This document shows, one piece after another, positions 15,841 to 23,080 of a DNA stretch of 29,925 nucleotides; within the stretch, counting starts at the first letter, position 1, and each line of letters starts with the position of its first letter. The position numbers were made by a program, and so were the translations under genes. Origin of the DNA: JBIQLO01 sp044464175 (GTDB lineage Bacteria > Planctomycetota > Phycisphaerae > Tepidisphaerales > Tepidisphaeraceae); the NCBI GenBank assembly GCA_044464175.1, contig JBIQLO010000022.1, positions 1 to 29,925 of the forward strand, written 5' to 3'. The notes under the pieces were generated by a model. It searched no databases, was not told the origin of the DNA, and worked only from the letters and a program-made list of their open reading frames with translations.

Positions 15841-16671
15841 ATGACTTCCTACGCCAAAGACCTTCAATACGCCGTGGAGCTTGCCCGCGGGGCCGGCAGG
15901 ATCGTCCTGGACCAGGCCGGCCGCGTGGAGCGCCTCACCAAGACCCACGCCGCCACCACCGCCGAAGCCGTCACCGACGCCGATCGTGCCAGCCAGCGCT
16001 TCATCGTCGCCGGACTGCGCAACCGCTATCCCGACGACGGCATCATCGGCGAGGAAAACGACACCGGCGACGCCATCACCTTCGAATGCCCCAACCCCAT
16101 GGGCCGTGCCTGGGTGATCGATCCCATCGACGGCACCAACAACTTCGTCGCCGGACTGGGCGCGTTCGCCGTCTGCATTGGCCTAATGGAGGCCGGCCGC
16201 CCGGTCCTGGGCGTGGTTTACGATGTGACCCGCGACCTGATGTACGCCGCGGCCCAGGGCGAAGGGGCCTGGCTGGGCAGCCGGCAACTGCATGCCGCCG
16301 CCACCGGCATGAACGATGCATCCCTGCTCATGTTGACCAGCAATTTGCTCAACGCCGCCGGCCAGTGCCCGGCCTATGTCGTCCGCTGGCTCTCCCAGAC
16401 CAACTGGAAACTCCGGATGCTCGGCAGCGCCGCCCTGGAGGCCGTGCAAGTTGCCGCCGGCGTGGCCCATGGCGCGATCACCCTCAACGGCAAGCTGTGG
16501 GACATCGCCGCCCCCGCCGCCATCGTCCTGGAAGCCGGGGGGCTGGTGACCGATCCCCAGGGCCGCCCCATCTTCCCCTTCGACCTGCGGAAATATAGCG
16601 GCGCCAAAATCCCCTTCCTGGCCGCCGCCCCCGCCGCCCACGCGGAATTGGTGCGGCAAATGGCGCGCTAG
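15841..16671 (+). CDS. inositol-monophosphatase-family phosphatase
   Basis: 276 residues. Li+-sensitive phosphatase motifs are clear: GEEND (metal-binding glutamates), WVIDPIDGTNNF (the DPIDGT signature) and the C-terminal NGKLWDIAAPAAIVLEAGG (W-D-x-A). Members dephosphorylate inositol 1-phosphate, histidinol phosphate, PAP or fructose 1,6-bisphosphate; the motifs alone do not separate these. Start ATG 15841 is the first codon after a well-placed -10 box. It is a single gene, divergent from the glycosyltransferase and convergent with truA, with 32 bases between stops. Confidence 0.9.
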   Translation: MTSYAKDLQYAVELARGAGRIVLDQAGRVERLTKTHAATTAEAVTDADRASQRFIVAGLRNRYPDDGIIGEENDTGDAITFECPNPMGRAWVIDPIDGTNNFVAGLGAFAVCIGLMEAGRPVLGVVYDVTRDLMYAAAQGEGAWLGSRQLHAAATGMNDASLLMLTSNLLNAAGQCPAYVVRWLSQTNWKLRMLGSAALEAVQVAAGVAHGAITLNGKLWDIAAPAAIVLEAGGLVTDPQGRPIFPFDLRKYSGAKIPFLAAAPAAHAELVRQMAR

Positions 16672-16703
16672 GCATTTGCGATGGTGGCAAAGGAACGCCG
16701 CCC

Positions 16704-17483
16704 CTACTCACTTGGGCAGGATTCCGCCCGGCTCTTGACCCACTGCAAATACAACCCCTGTGGCGGCGCGGTTGGCCCGGCCGCCTGGCGGTCGCAGGCG
16801 GCCAGCGTCTGGGCGATCGATTCGGCCGTCCGCCGTCCCATCCCCACCTCCGCCAGCGTTCCCACGATGATCCGCACCATGTTCCACAAAAACCCGCTCC
16901 CCTCCACGCCGATGATCAATTTCGGCCAGCGATAATGCACCTGGCAGGCATGGATCGTGCGGATTGTGTGCTTGCGCCCGTGGCCGGGGCGGGCGAAGCT
17001 GGCGAAATCGTGCTCTCCCTCCAGCAGCGCCGCCGCCCGCGCCATCGCCGGTACATCCAGCATCGTCCAGCGATGCCAGACCAGGTCGTCAAAAAAGACC
17101 GGGCGATAGGGGCTGTTCCAGATCACATACTGATACCGCTTGCGCTCCGTCGAGCGGATAGCGTCAAAGGTGTCCGGAACCGACTGAAGGCGTTTAATGA
17201 GAATGTCGCGCGGCAGGTTGTGGTTCACCGCCCGCCGCAGTCCCTCGGGGGGAATCTGCACCTGGTCGGTGTCGAAGTGGGCGATCTGCCCCTTGGCGTG
17301 CACCCCCCCATCCGTGCGCGAGGCCCCGATCAGCGTCACCGGGTGCCGCGTGATTTTGGCGATCGCCTCTTCCATCGTCTGCTGGATGGTCGGCCGCGCC
17401 TGGCCCGGCGGCGCTGAATCCGCCTGCGACTGCCAGCCATGGTAGTTCGTGCCTCGGTAGGCGATGGTCAGTTTGTAGCGCAC
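16704..17483 (-). CDS. truA: tRNA pseudouridine(38-40) synthase TruA
   Basis: 259 residues from the proposed GTG start. TruA isomerises U38-U40 in the anticodon arm. YKLTIAYRGTNYHGWQ opens the protein and GASRTDGGVHA holds the catalytic aspartate (D58; D60 in E. coli). FLWNMVRIIVGTLAEVG is the C-terminal family signature. The frame extends upstream to ATG 17552, but that adds 23 unconserved residues and overlaps the divergent amidase start. GTG 17483 gives the usual TruA N-terminus, and a TATCAT box lies six bases before it, suggesting a leaderless start. The start is therefore likely but not certain; the family assignment is secure. Confidence 0.9.
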   Translation of the reverse strand: MRYKLTIAYRGTNYHGWQSQADSAPPGQARPTIQQTMEEAIAKITRHPVTLIGASRTDGGVHAKGQIAHFDTDQVQIPPEGLRRAVNHNLPRDILIKRLQSVPDTFDAIRSTERKRYQYVIWNSPYRPVFFDDLVWHRWTMLDVPAMARAAALLEGEHDFASFARPGHGRKHTIRTIHACQVHYRWPKLIIGVEGSGFLWNMVRIIVGTLAEVGMGRRTAESIAQTLAACDRQAAGPTAPPQGLYLQWVKSRAESCPSE

Positions 17484-17489
17484 AAAGCC

Positions 17490-17495
17490 ATGATA
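17490..17495 (-). promoter_or_regulatory. -10 box placed for a leaderless truA start
   Basis: TATCAT on the minus strand (5/6 to TATAAT) lies six bases before GTG 17483. No convincing -35 box is seen upstream. Confidence 0.33.
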
Positions 17496-17543
17496 GACCA
17501 GGGGCTCGCCAGACGGAAACGATCCGATAGACTCAAAGCCCTC

Positions 17544-18599
17544 ATGCCGCATCGATCATTCAACCGTCTCCTTCTGCCGCTGCTGGCGGCCGCGCTGCTC
17601 TGCCTGGGCGGCTGCGCCCATCAAAAGCCCGCCGCCCCCTACGCCGGACAGCGTCTCCCGCGCACCGGCGATGAGATCATGGTCTGCGGCCAGCTCTTTC
17701 ACACCGGCGCGCCGGTCGTCCTCTGGACCGATCCCGGCGGATACGATGCCTACCGCACCGAACGGCGCTTCGCCCCCTGGGATGTGGCCGACTACGGATC
17801 GACCCAAAAAGCGATGCCCAAAGTCTTCACCACCCCCAACCGCTACGGCATTCGCAAGACCATCATCGACACACCCGCCTTCCAGCGCGTCCGCGGCGGC
17901 GGCTGGGACCTGCCCACCCTCCAGTCCATCGTCGATCAATTCGTCATTCATTACGACGTGGCCGGCACCAGCCGCCAATGCTTCAAAACGCTCCAGGACT
18001 ACCGCGACCTGTCCGTCCATTTCATGCTCGATCTGGATGGCACCATCTACCAGACCCTTGACCTGAAGGAACGCGCCTGGCACGCCACCAAGGCCAACGA
18101 CCGCTCCATCGGCATCGAAATCGCCAACATCGGCGCTTATTCTCCCGACCTCCCCCCCGAAAAGGACCCCCTCAAACGCTGGTATCAAAAAGGGCCCGAC
18201 GGGCGCACGCGGATCATCTTCCCGGCCTACATCGCCGACGACACCGGCATCCGCACCCCTGACTTCATCCCCCGACCCATCCGCAACGACCCCGTCACCG
18301 GCCAAATCCAGGGGCGCACCTACCGCATGTACGATCTGACGCCCAAGCAGTACGACTCCCTCATCAAGCTGACGGCCGCCCTCTGCACGATTTTCCCCAA
18401 TATTCACTGCGATGCCCCGCGCGACGCCGAGGGAAACATCATCAACCATGTCCTGACGGAGGAGCAGTGGAAGGCCTATGAAGGCCTCCTGGGCCACTAC
18501 CACGTCCAGGCCAACAAGCAGGACCCCGGCCCCGCCTTCCAATGGGACCGTGTCATTAAAGGAGCCCGACAGTTGATGAAATCGCAGGCACAACGGTAA
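17544..18599 (+). CDS. N-acetylmuramoyl-L-alanine amidase (Amidase_2), lipoprotein
   Basis: 351 residues. A signal peptide (residues 1-23) ends in lipobox LGGC, so the enzyme should be lipid-anchored outside the inner membrane. The Amidase_2/PGRP fold is marked by FVIHYDVAG (first Zn histidine), LKERAWHATKANDRSIGIEIAN (second Zn histidine), and GHYHVQANKQDPGPAF with a late histidine and the Lys/Asp pair. It cleaves the bond between MurNAc and the stem peptide. A region of about 100 residues before the zinc domain is not assigned. ATG 17544 is the start giving the signal peptide; TAGACT lies ten bases before it, but with no good -35. It is followed 26 bases later by the transglutaminase-like gene. 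Confidence 0.88.
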   Translation: MPHRSFNRLLLPLLAAALLCLGGCAHQKPAAPYAGQRLPRTGDEIMVCGQLFHTGAPVVLWTDPGGYDAYRTERRFAPWDVADYGSTQKAMPKVFTTPNRYGIRKTIIDTPAFQRVRGGGWDLPTLQSIVDQFVIHYDVAGTSRQCFKTLQDYRDLSVHFMLDLDGTIYQTLDLKERAWHATKANDRSIGIEIANIGAYSPDLPPEKDPLKRWYQKGPDGRTRIIFPAYIADDTGIRTPDFIPRPIRNDPVTGQIQGRTYRMYDLTPKQYDSLIKLTAALCTIFPNIHCDAPRDAEGNIINHVLTEEQWKAYEGLLGHYHVQANKQDPGPAFQWDRVIKGARQLMKSQAQR

Positions 18600-18625
18600 G
18601 ATGACGCTCACCGGAGGATCATCCG

Positions 18626-19921
18626 ATGAGTCATCTCTTCCATACCGAACAGGGTCGGGTTCTGCTGCACAACAATGAGGAGATCACGCGCTGGCGCTGG
18701 GCGCGCAAGCAGTTCGATCTGCCTCCCGAAGCCGCCGGGGCCGCCGGCGAGTTGTGGATCATGGCCGGCTGCTATCCCGACACCACCCAGCCGTTGCAGG
18801 TGGAGATCAACGGCCGCCCCGCCGCTCCGATCCAGCCCGACCGCAATCCATCGGCGCCGCCCTGGCGCTGGTGGCCCGTTTCGGTGAAGCCGGGCATGCT
18901 CCAGGAAGGAACCAACGAAATCCTCCTGCGCGCCGACAACCCGGCCATGAACGGATGGATGCTCGCCCTGGATAACACCGCCGGCTCCTCCCGCAGCCAC
19001 CTCAGCACCGATCAGGGCCAGACCTGGCGCAACCGCCGCATGGGCATCCACAACGCCCTGCGCGGCGAATATGTCATGCGCCTGCGCCTCGACCACAAGG
19101 CGCTTGGCGACAACCCCCTGCCGCGTCTCGTGCTGGAAGACCCGCATCACCCGCGCGTGCGCGAGCTGCGGGACCTCCTCCCCGAGGCGATCCGGAGTGA
19201 ATCCGACCCTTGGCGGCAAGTCCTCGCCCTGCGCACCTGGGTCGCCTCCCAATGGGTCCACGATGGCAAGGGACCTTCCTACGCTCCCTGGGACCCCTGG
19301 ACGGTGCTGGACTGGTCCAAGCGCAACGGCGGGCACGGCCGAAAGGGCAAGGTCACCTTCTGCGTCCACTTCAATTCCGTCTTCGCCGCCCTGGCCACGG
19401 CCTTGGGGCATCCGGCCCGCTGCCTGGCGATCACCCGCGACATCAACGGGCCCGAGGGGCATTTTGTGGCCGAGGTCTTTGACCAGCGCCATGACAAGTG
19501 GGTCCTGCACGATGCCAACTGCGACGCCCATTACGAGGCCGAGGGCACACCCCTGAGCGGGTGCGACATCAACGACCGCGTCCGGCGGGGCGAGGATTGC
19601 ACCCCCCTGGCCCGTACCGGCCCGATGAACCAGGACCTCGCCCCCCACCTTCGCCCGGCGTGGAAGGACAAATTCGCCACCGGCTACTGCTTCCTGAACC
19701 TCTCCGTCTGGGCGCGCAACGACTATATCAGCGACCCGACCGCCGCTCCCCCCAACCACGGCTCGGTCAACTACTGCGAAACCGGCTTTGTCTGGTACAC
19801 CCCCAGCGCCGCCGCCCGCCAGGCCGTCGCCATGTTCCCCCACCACAGCGCCTCCCGCCAGTGGTTCGACCGCCCCCCGCAGGCCGCCGCCAGACGCCAA
19901 CCCGAGCCGGTGGCGGTGTAG
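18626..19921 (+). CDS. transglutaminase-like cysteine-protease-fold protein with N-terminal beta domain
   Basis: 431 residues, no signal peptide. Residues about 1-140 read as a galactose-binding-like beta sandwich (GELWIMAGCYPDT, LQVEINGR, GTNEILLRAD). The central domain has a transglutaminase-core Cys-His-Asp triad: C246 in VTFCVHFNSVF, H279 in PEGHFVAEVF, D296 in WVLHDANCD. In bacteria such domains act as peptidases or amide-transferring enzymes, often on cell-wall or surface peptides. GGAGG at 18611-18615 precedes ATG 18626. It is probably co-transcribed with the amidase, but without an export signal its place of action is unclear. The TAG stop forms part of a GTAG-headed palindrome. Confidence 0.82.
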   Translation: MSHLFHTEQGRVLLHNNEEITRWRWARKQFDLPPEAAGAAGELWIMAGCYPDTTQPLQVEINGRPAAPIQPDRNPSAPPWRWWPVSVKPGMLQEGTNEILLRADNPAMNGWMLALDNTAGSSRSHLSTDQGQTWRNRRMGIHNALRGEYVMRLRLDHKALGDNPLPRLVLEDPHHPRVRELRDLLPEAIRSESDPWRQVLALRTWVASQWVHDGKGPSYAPWDPWTVLDWSKRNGGHGRKGKVTFCVHFNSVFAALATALGHPARCLAITRDINGPEGHFVAEVFDQRHDKWVLHDANCDAHYEAEGTPLSGCDINDRVRRGEDCTPLARTGPMNQDLAPHLRPAWKDKFATGYCFLNLSVWARNDYISDPTAAPPNHGSVNYCETGFVWYTPSAAARQAVAMFPHHSASRQWFDRPPQAAARRQPEPVAV

Positions 19922-19938
19922 GGTCCGCACTGCGGACC
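19918..19938 (+). repeat. GTAG-headed REP-like palindrome, family A copy 1
   Basis: GTAG followed by GGTCCGCA, one base, TGCGGACC (stem arms 19922-19929 and 19931-19938). The stop codon of the transglutaminase gene lies inside the GTAG head. A near-identical element is at 28292-28312 and a decayed one at 23022-23042. Confidence 0.65.
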
Positions 19939-19953
19939 GTTTGCGCGGCTATT

Positions 19954-20010
19954 GGTTATTTGTTATTGGTTATTTGTAATTTGGACCCAAATAACCAATA
20001 ACAAATAACC
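19954..20010. repeat. perfect AT-rich inverted repeat (22-bp arms)
   Basis: Arms 19954-19975 and 19989-20010 are perfect reverse complements (GGTTATTTGTTATTGGTTAT plus TT against its complement) around a 13-base loop. The composition is far more AT-rich than the surroundings. A related, imperfect element lies at 21627-21709. Confidence 0.85.
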
Positions 20011-20018
20011 GCCCTCCC

Positions 20019-20047
20019 TTGCAAATCCCCCGCTTTACCGATACAAA
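20019..20047 (+). promoter_or_regulatory. possible promoter of the FabZ-ACP-KS block
   Basis: TTGCAA (20019-20024, 4/6), 17 bases, TACAAA (20042-20047, 4/6), predicting a leader of about 10 bases before ATG 20065. It follows the 19954-20010 inverted repeat, which could terminate or separate the upstream transcript. Confidence 0.35.
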
Positions 20048-20064
20048 ACCTCCCACTTGCGGGC

Positions 20065-20544
20065 ATGAAGTTTAATTTGCTGGACAAAATCGAGGTGATT
20101 GACGCCCAGCGCATCACCGCGGTGAAGCAGGTGAGCCTCGCCGAGGAGTATCTGGCCGACCACTTCCCCACCTTCCCGGTTCTGCCGGGGGTGTTGATGC
20201 TGGAGGCGGCCACCCAGGCGGCCGGCTGGCTGCTCCATCACCGGCATGGCTTCGCCCGCTCGATGGCGGTCTTGAAAGAGGCCAAAAACGTCAAGTACGG
20301 GCATTTCGTCGCCCCGGGCGATTTCTTGCGCGTCACGGCCGAGGCGGTCCGCCTTGACGAAGAGGGCGGGCTGTTCAAAATCTCCGGGCTGGTCGGCGAT
20401 CAGACGGCCATCGCCGGGCGGATCGAACTGGCCTATTTCAACCTCGGCCAGCGGTCGCCGGATCTGGCCCGGCTCGATGAGCCCCTGAGCCGCCACAACC
20501 GGCAGCGCTACGAGATTTTGTGTTTGGGGATGAAAAACGCGTAG
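20065..20544 (+). CDS. FabZ-like 3-hydroxyacyl-ACP dehydratase (canonical active site)
   Basis: 159 residues with a hot-dog fold. The FabZ active-site segment DHFPTFPVLPGVLMLEAATQ carries catalytic H33 and E47. It should dehydrate a 3-hydroxyacyl-ACP to the trans-2-enoyl form. It is the first gene of a five-gene block (FabZ, ACP, second FabZ-like, two KS), so it probably works on intermediates bound to the neighbouring ACP rather than being the housekeeping FabZ. ATG 20065 has no clear ribosome-binding site. Its TAG stop lies within the left arm of a 24-bp inverted repeat. Confidence 0.87.
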   Translation: MKFNLLDKIEVIDAQRITAVKQVSLAEEYLADHFPTFPVLPGVLMLEAATQAAGWLLHHRHGFARSMAVLKEAKNVKYGHFVAPGDFLRVTAEAVRLDEEGGLFKISGLVGDQTAIAGRIELAYFNLGQRSPDLARLDEPLSRHNRQRYEILCLGMKNA

Positions 20545-20595
20545 GGTGGGCCTTGGCCCACCAGAGGGACATGGTGGGCCAAGGCCCACCCTACG
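20540..20595. repeat. paired GTAG-headed palindromes (BIME-like), family B
   Basis: Perfect 24-bp inverted repeat, arms 20540-20563 and 20572-20595, loop GAGGGACA. Each arm is GTAGGGTGGGCC followed by its own complement, so each arm can also fold alone (GGTGGGCC/GGCCCACC). The stop codon of the upstream FabZ is in the left arm, and the Shine-Dalgarno AAGGAG of the ACP gene begins directly after the right arm. Confidence 0.85.
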
Positions 20596-20606
20596 AAGGA
20601 GCGAAC

Positions 20607-21014
20607 ATGGCGATTCCAAGAGAAGAAATTTATTCAAAAGTGCAGGAAGTGCTCGTTGACGCCCTGGGCGTGGACGAGGATGAAGTCACCCCCAACGCCT
20701 CCCTGCGCGAGGACCTGGGGGCCGAGTCGATCGACTTCCTCGACATCGTCTTCCGTCTGGAGAAGACCTTCACCACCGATCCGGCCAATCCCTTCAAAAT
20801 CCCGCGCGGCGAGCTGTTCCCCGAGGGATTCGAGAAGGACCCCGCCTTCGTTCAGGGGGACAAGATCACCCCGGCCGGCCTGACGGAGCTGAAGAAGCGC
20901 ATGCCCCACGCCGACTTCACCGACTTCGAGAAAGACCCCACCCTCGAAAAGATGCCCTCCCTCTTCACGGTCAACACGATCGTGAACTACCTGGACACGA
21001 AGTTGAACGGCTAA
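20607..21014 (+). CDS. acyl carrier protein with long C-terminal insertion
   Basis: 135 residues, against about 78 for ordinary ACPs. Residues 1-52 are a standard ACP start: VDEDEVTPNASLREDLGAESIDFLD, with S41 in ESID as the 4'-phosphopantetheine site. An extra segment of about 60 residues (about 54-115, charged, with Pro) separates this from the expected last helix, FTVNTIVNYLDTKL. The insertion may give specificity for the dehydratases and KS enzymes encoded around it. AAGGAG at 20596-20601 with five-base spacing makes this the only strongly initiated gene in the block, fitting the high demand for carrier protein. Confidence 0.88.
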   Translation: MAIPREEIYSKVQEVLVDALGVDEDEVTPNASLREDLGAESIDFLDIVFRLEKTFTTDPANPFKIPRGELFPEGFEKDPAFVQGDKITPAGLTELKKRMPHADFTDFEKDPTLEKMPSLFTVNTIVNYLDTKLNG

Positions 21015-21017
21015 AAG

Positions 21018-21098
21018 TCGTGGTCCGTTGCCCGTGGTCCGTGGTCCGAATTCCGGTGTTTCCGGATCGGACCACGGACCACGGGCAACGGACCACGA
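21018..21098. repeat. perfect 31-bp inverted repeat built from GTGGTCC units
   Basis: Arms 21018-21048 and 21068-21098 are perfect reverse complements. Each arm contains three CGTGGTCCG units. The 19-base loop can extend the stem further (ATTCCGG with CCGGAT). It begins three bases after the ACP stop codon and ends nine bases before the next ATG. Confidence 0.88.
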
Positions 21099-21107
21099 TC
21101 CACAACC

Positions 21108-21590
21108 ATGCGCTGGATCTGGATCGACAAGTTCGTGGAGTTCACCCCCGGCGTCAGCGCCGCGGCCATCAAGAACATCTCCCTGGCCGAGGAGCATCTT
21201 CACGATCTCCATCCCGATTTCCCCATCATGCCCAACACCCTCCTGGTCGAAGGGATGGCCCAGACGGCCGGCCTGCTTGTGGGGGACGCCCGCCAGTTCG
21301 CCGAAAAGGTCGTTCTGGCCAAGATCGGCCGGGCCACCTTCCACCAGCTGGTCGGCCCCGGCCAGACCGTGCGCTTCGAGGCGAAGATCGAGCAGATCAG
21401 CGACCAGGGCGCTTCCACCGCCGGCGCCATCCAAGCGGACGGCGATCTGGTGGCCGAAATCAACCTGATGTTCAGCCACGTCGATCAGAACATGGCCGGG
21501 ATGAAGTTCCCCGAGCACAACTTCGTCTTCACCCCCCAGTTCCAGGACCTGCTGCGGCGCTATCGCATCGACCCACCGGTCCGCCTATAA
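21108..21590 (+). CDS. FabZ/FabA-like hot-dog protein with altered active-site motif
   Basis: 160 residues. It aligns to the dehydratase at 20065 through the central helix segment: LHPDFPIMPNTLLVEGMAQ, against HFPTFPVLPGVLMLEAATQ. The glutamate is kept (E48), but at the position of the catalytic histidine there is leucine (L34) and the next residue is histidine (H35), so the motif HFP has become LHP. It may be an inactive partner, an acyl-binding subunit, or an enzyme using the shifted histidine. MRWIWIDKFVEF, as I recall, is typical of planctomycete members of this family. ATG 21108 lacks a ribosome-binding site and directly follows the 31-bp hairpin. Confidence 0.83.
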   Translation: MRWIWIDKFVEFTPGVSAAAIKNISLAEEHLHDLHPDFPIMPNTLLVEGMAQTAGLLVGDARQFAEKVVLAKIGRATFHQLVGPGQTVRFEAKIEQISDQGASTAGAIQADGDLVAEINLMFSHVDQNMAGMKFPEHNFVFTPQFQDLLRRYRIDPPVRL

Positions 21591-21626
21591 TGCCCGGTTG
21601 AAGAACAGGCCATAGAAAAATTTGTA

Positions 21627-21709
21627 ATTGGTTATTTGTTGTTTGCTATTTGTTACTGGTTCATGGTTTGGGACCAGCAAATAACGAATAGCCAGGAACA
21701 AATAACAAT
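21627..21709. repeat. imperfect AT-rich inverted repeat
   Basis: Arms of about 36 bases (21627-21662 and 21672-21709) pair with a few mismatches and two small gaps. Sequence blocks such as ATTGGTTATTTGTT are shared with the perfect repeat at 19954-20010, so the two belong to one family. The right arm ends six bases before ATG 21715. Confidence 0.7.
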
Positions 21710-21714
21710 CCTCC

Positions 21715-23025
21715 ATGAGCATGCGACAAGTCGTCATCACCGGCATCGGCGTTGTTTCCCCGTTGGGCATCGGCGCTGAGGCATTCTGGAACAACCTCAT
21801 CACCGGAACCAGCGCGGTGCGCCGCATCGACGCCTGGGACCCCTCCGGCTTCCCCTCCCAGATCGGCGGGCAGGCCCCCCCCTACAAGATCGGCGACTTT
21901 GTCCCCAAGAGCTATCGCAAGGCGACCAAGGTGATGGCCCGCGACATCGAACTGGCCGTCATCGCCGCCGACGGCGCCTTCAAGGACGCCGCCATCGCCT
22001 CCAAGGCCTACAGCGACACCCCCGACATCGACCCCCGCCGCTTCGGCTGCAACATCGGGGCGGGCCTCATCAGCACCGACCTGAACGAGCTGACCAGCGC
22101 CATGACCACCAGCCGCGCCACCGACGACCCCAATGCCCTGGACCTGGAGCAATGGGGCACCCACGGCATGAACCAGCTCACCCCCCTGTGGCTGCTCAAA
22201 TACCTGCCCAACATGCTCGCCTGCCATGTGACGATCATCCACGGCCTCAAAGGCCCCAGCAACACCCTCACCTGCGCGGATGCCTCCAGCCACCTGGCCA
22301 TCGGCGAAGCCTTCCGCACCATCCAGCGCGGCGACGCCGACCTGGCCATCTGTGGCGGGGCCGAGTCCAAGATCAACCCCATGGGCATGGTCCGCCAGTG
22401 CCTCCTCAACCGCCTCACCGAACGCAATGACGACCCCCAGCACGCCGTCCGCCCCTTCGACGCCGACGCCACCGGCACCGCCATCGCCGAAGGGGGCGGC
22501 CTGTTCATCCTGGAGGAACTGGAACACGCCAAAGCCCGCGGCGCGAAAATCTACGCCGAACTGGCCGGTTTCGGCGCTTCCCAGGACACCCACGACATCA
22601 TCACCCCCGCCCCCGACGGGCGGGCCTACGCCAAGGCGATCCAGAACGCCCTGGCCGACGCCAACCTCCCCCCCGCCGCCGTCGATCTCCTGGTCCCCCA
22701 CGGCCTGGGCCTCCCCAGCCATGACCGCGCCGAACTCTCCGGTCTCCTGCAGGTCTTCGGCGGCGGGCTGGGGCGCATCGGCTTCAGCCCCATCAAGGCC
22801 CAGACCGGCAGCAGCGGCGCCGGAAGCGGCCAGGATGCGGCCGCGGCCGTCCTGGGCCTTCACCACAACACCCTCCCCCCCGCCGTCAACACCCGGACCA
22901 TCCTCGACGCCCAGTCCCTGAACACCGCTCCCCAAGCCCGCCCCGCAAAGGTGAATGTCTCAATCTCCAGCGTCTACAGCCTCGGCGGCCAGAACGCCGC
23001 GCTGGTCTTCCGGAAACTCTCCTAG
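21715..23025 (+). CDS. degenerate ketoacyl synthase, possible chain-length-factor-like partner
   Basis: 436 residues with a full-length thiolase-fold KS sequence (VVITGIGVVSPLG start; IQRGDADLAICGGAESKINP in the core). Compared with the KS encoded next, the active-site cysteine position is aspartate (D189 in TCADASSH, though a cysteine lies two residues earlier at C187). The first histidine is kept (H329 in PHGLG), the lysine is kept (K361) and the second histidine is serine (S366). This pattern recalls chain-length factors of type II polyketide synthases and the KS/CLF pairs of aryl-polyene clusters. It probably forms a heterodimer with the downstream KS. ATG 21715 has no ribosome-binding site; MSMRQ could equally begin at 21721. 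Confidence 0.85.
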   Translation: MSMRQVVITGIGVVSPLGIGAEAFWNNLITGTSAVRRIDAWDPSGFPSQIGGQAPPYKIGDFVPKSYRKATKVMARDIELAVIAADGAFKDAAIASKAYSDTPDIDPRRFGCNIGAGLISTDLNELTSAMTTSRATDDPNALDLEQWGTHGMNQLTPLWLLKYLPNMLACHVTIIHGLKGPSNTLTCADASSHLAIGEAFRTIQRGDADLAICGGAESKINPMGMVRQCLLNRLTERNDDPQHAVRPFDADATGTAIAEGGGLFILEELEHAKARGAKIYAELAGFGASQDTHDIITPAPDGRAYAKAIQNALADANLPPAAVDLLVPHGLGLPSHDRAELSGLLQVFGGGLGRIGFSPIKAQTGSSGAGSGQDAAAAVLGLHHNTLPPAVNTRTILDAQSLNTAPQARPAKVNVSISSVYSLGGQNAALVFRKLS

Positions 23026-23065
23026 GCTCCGCTTAGCGGACCCGGTTACGCGGCGGCTTTGCCGC
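23022..23065. repeat. decayed family A palindrome plus a second small hairpin
   Basis: TAGGCTCCGCTTAGCGGACC at 23023-23042 matches the family A palindrome with a damaged head (CTAG) and arm. It begins at the stop codon of the upstream KS. A second stem, GCGGC/GCCGC with loop TTT, lies at 23053-23065. The KS2 ATG follows 15 bases later. Confidence 0.5.
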
Positions 23066-23080
23066 AAGGGCAATTCAAAA

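Noticed and set aside
21586..21591. TATAAT overlapping the FabZ2 stop codon, as an internal promoter
   Set aside because: No -35-like sequence at a suitable distance, and the downstream AT-rich hairpin lies between it and the KS gene.
19954..21709. CRISPR array suggested by recurring palindromes
   Set aside because: The repeats are of different sequence at each place, with genes rather than uniform spacers between them, and there are no cas genes.
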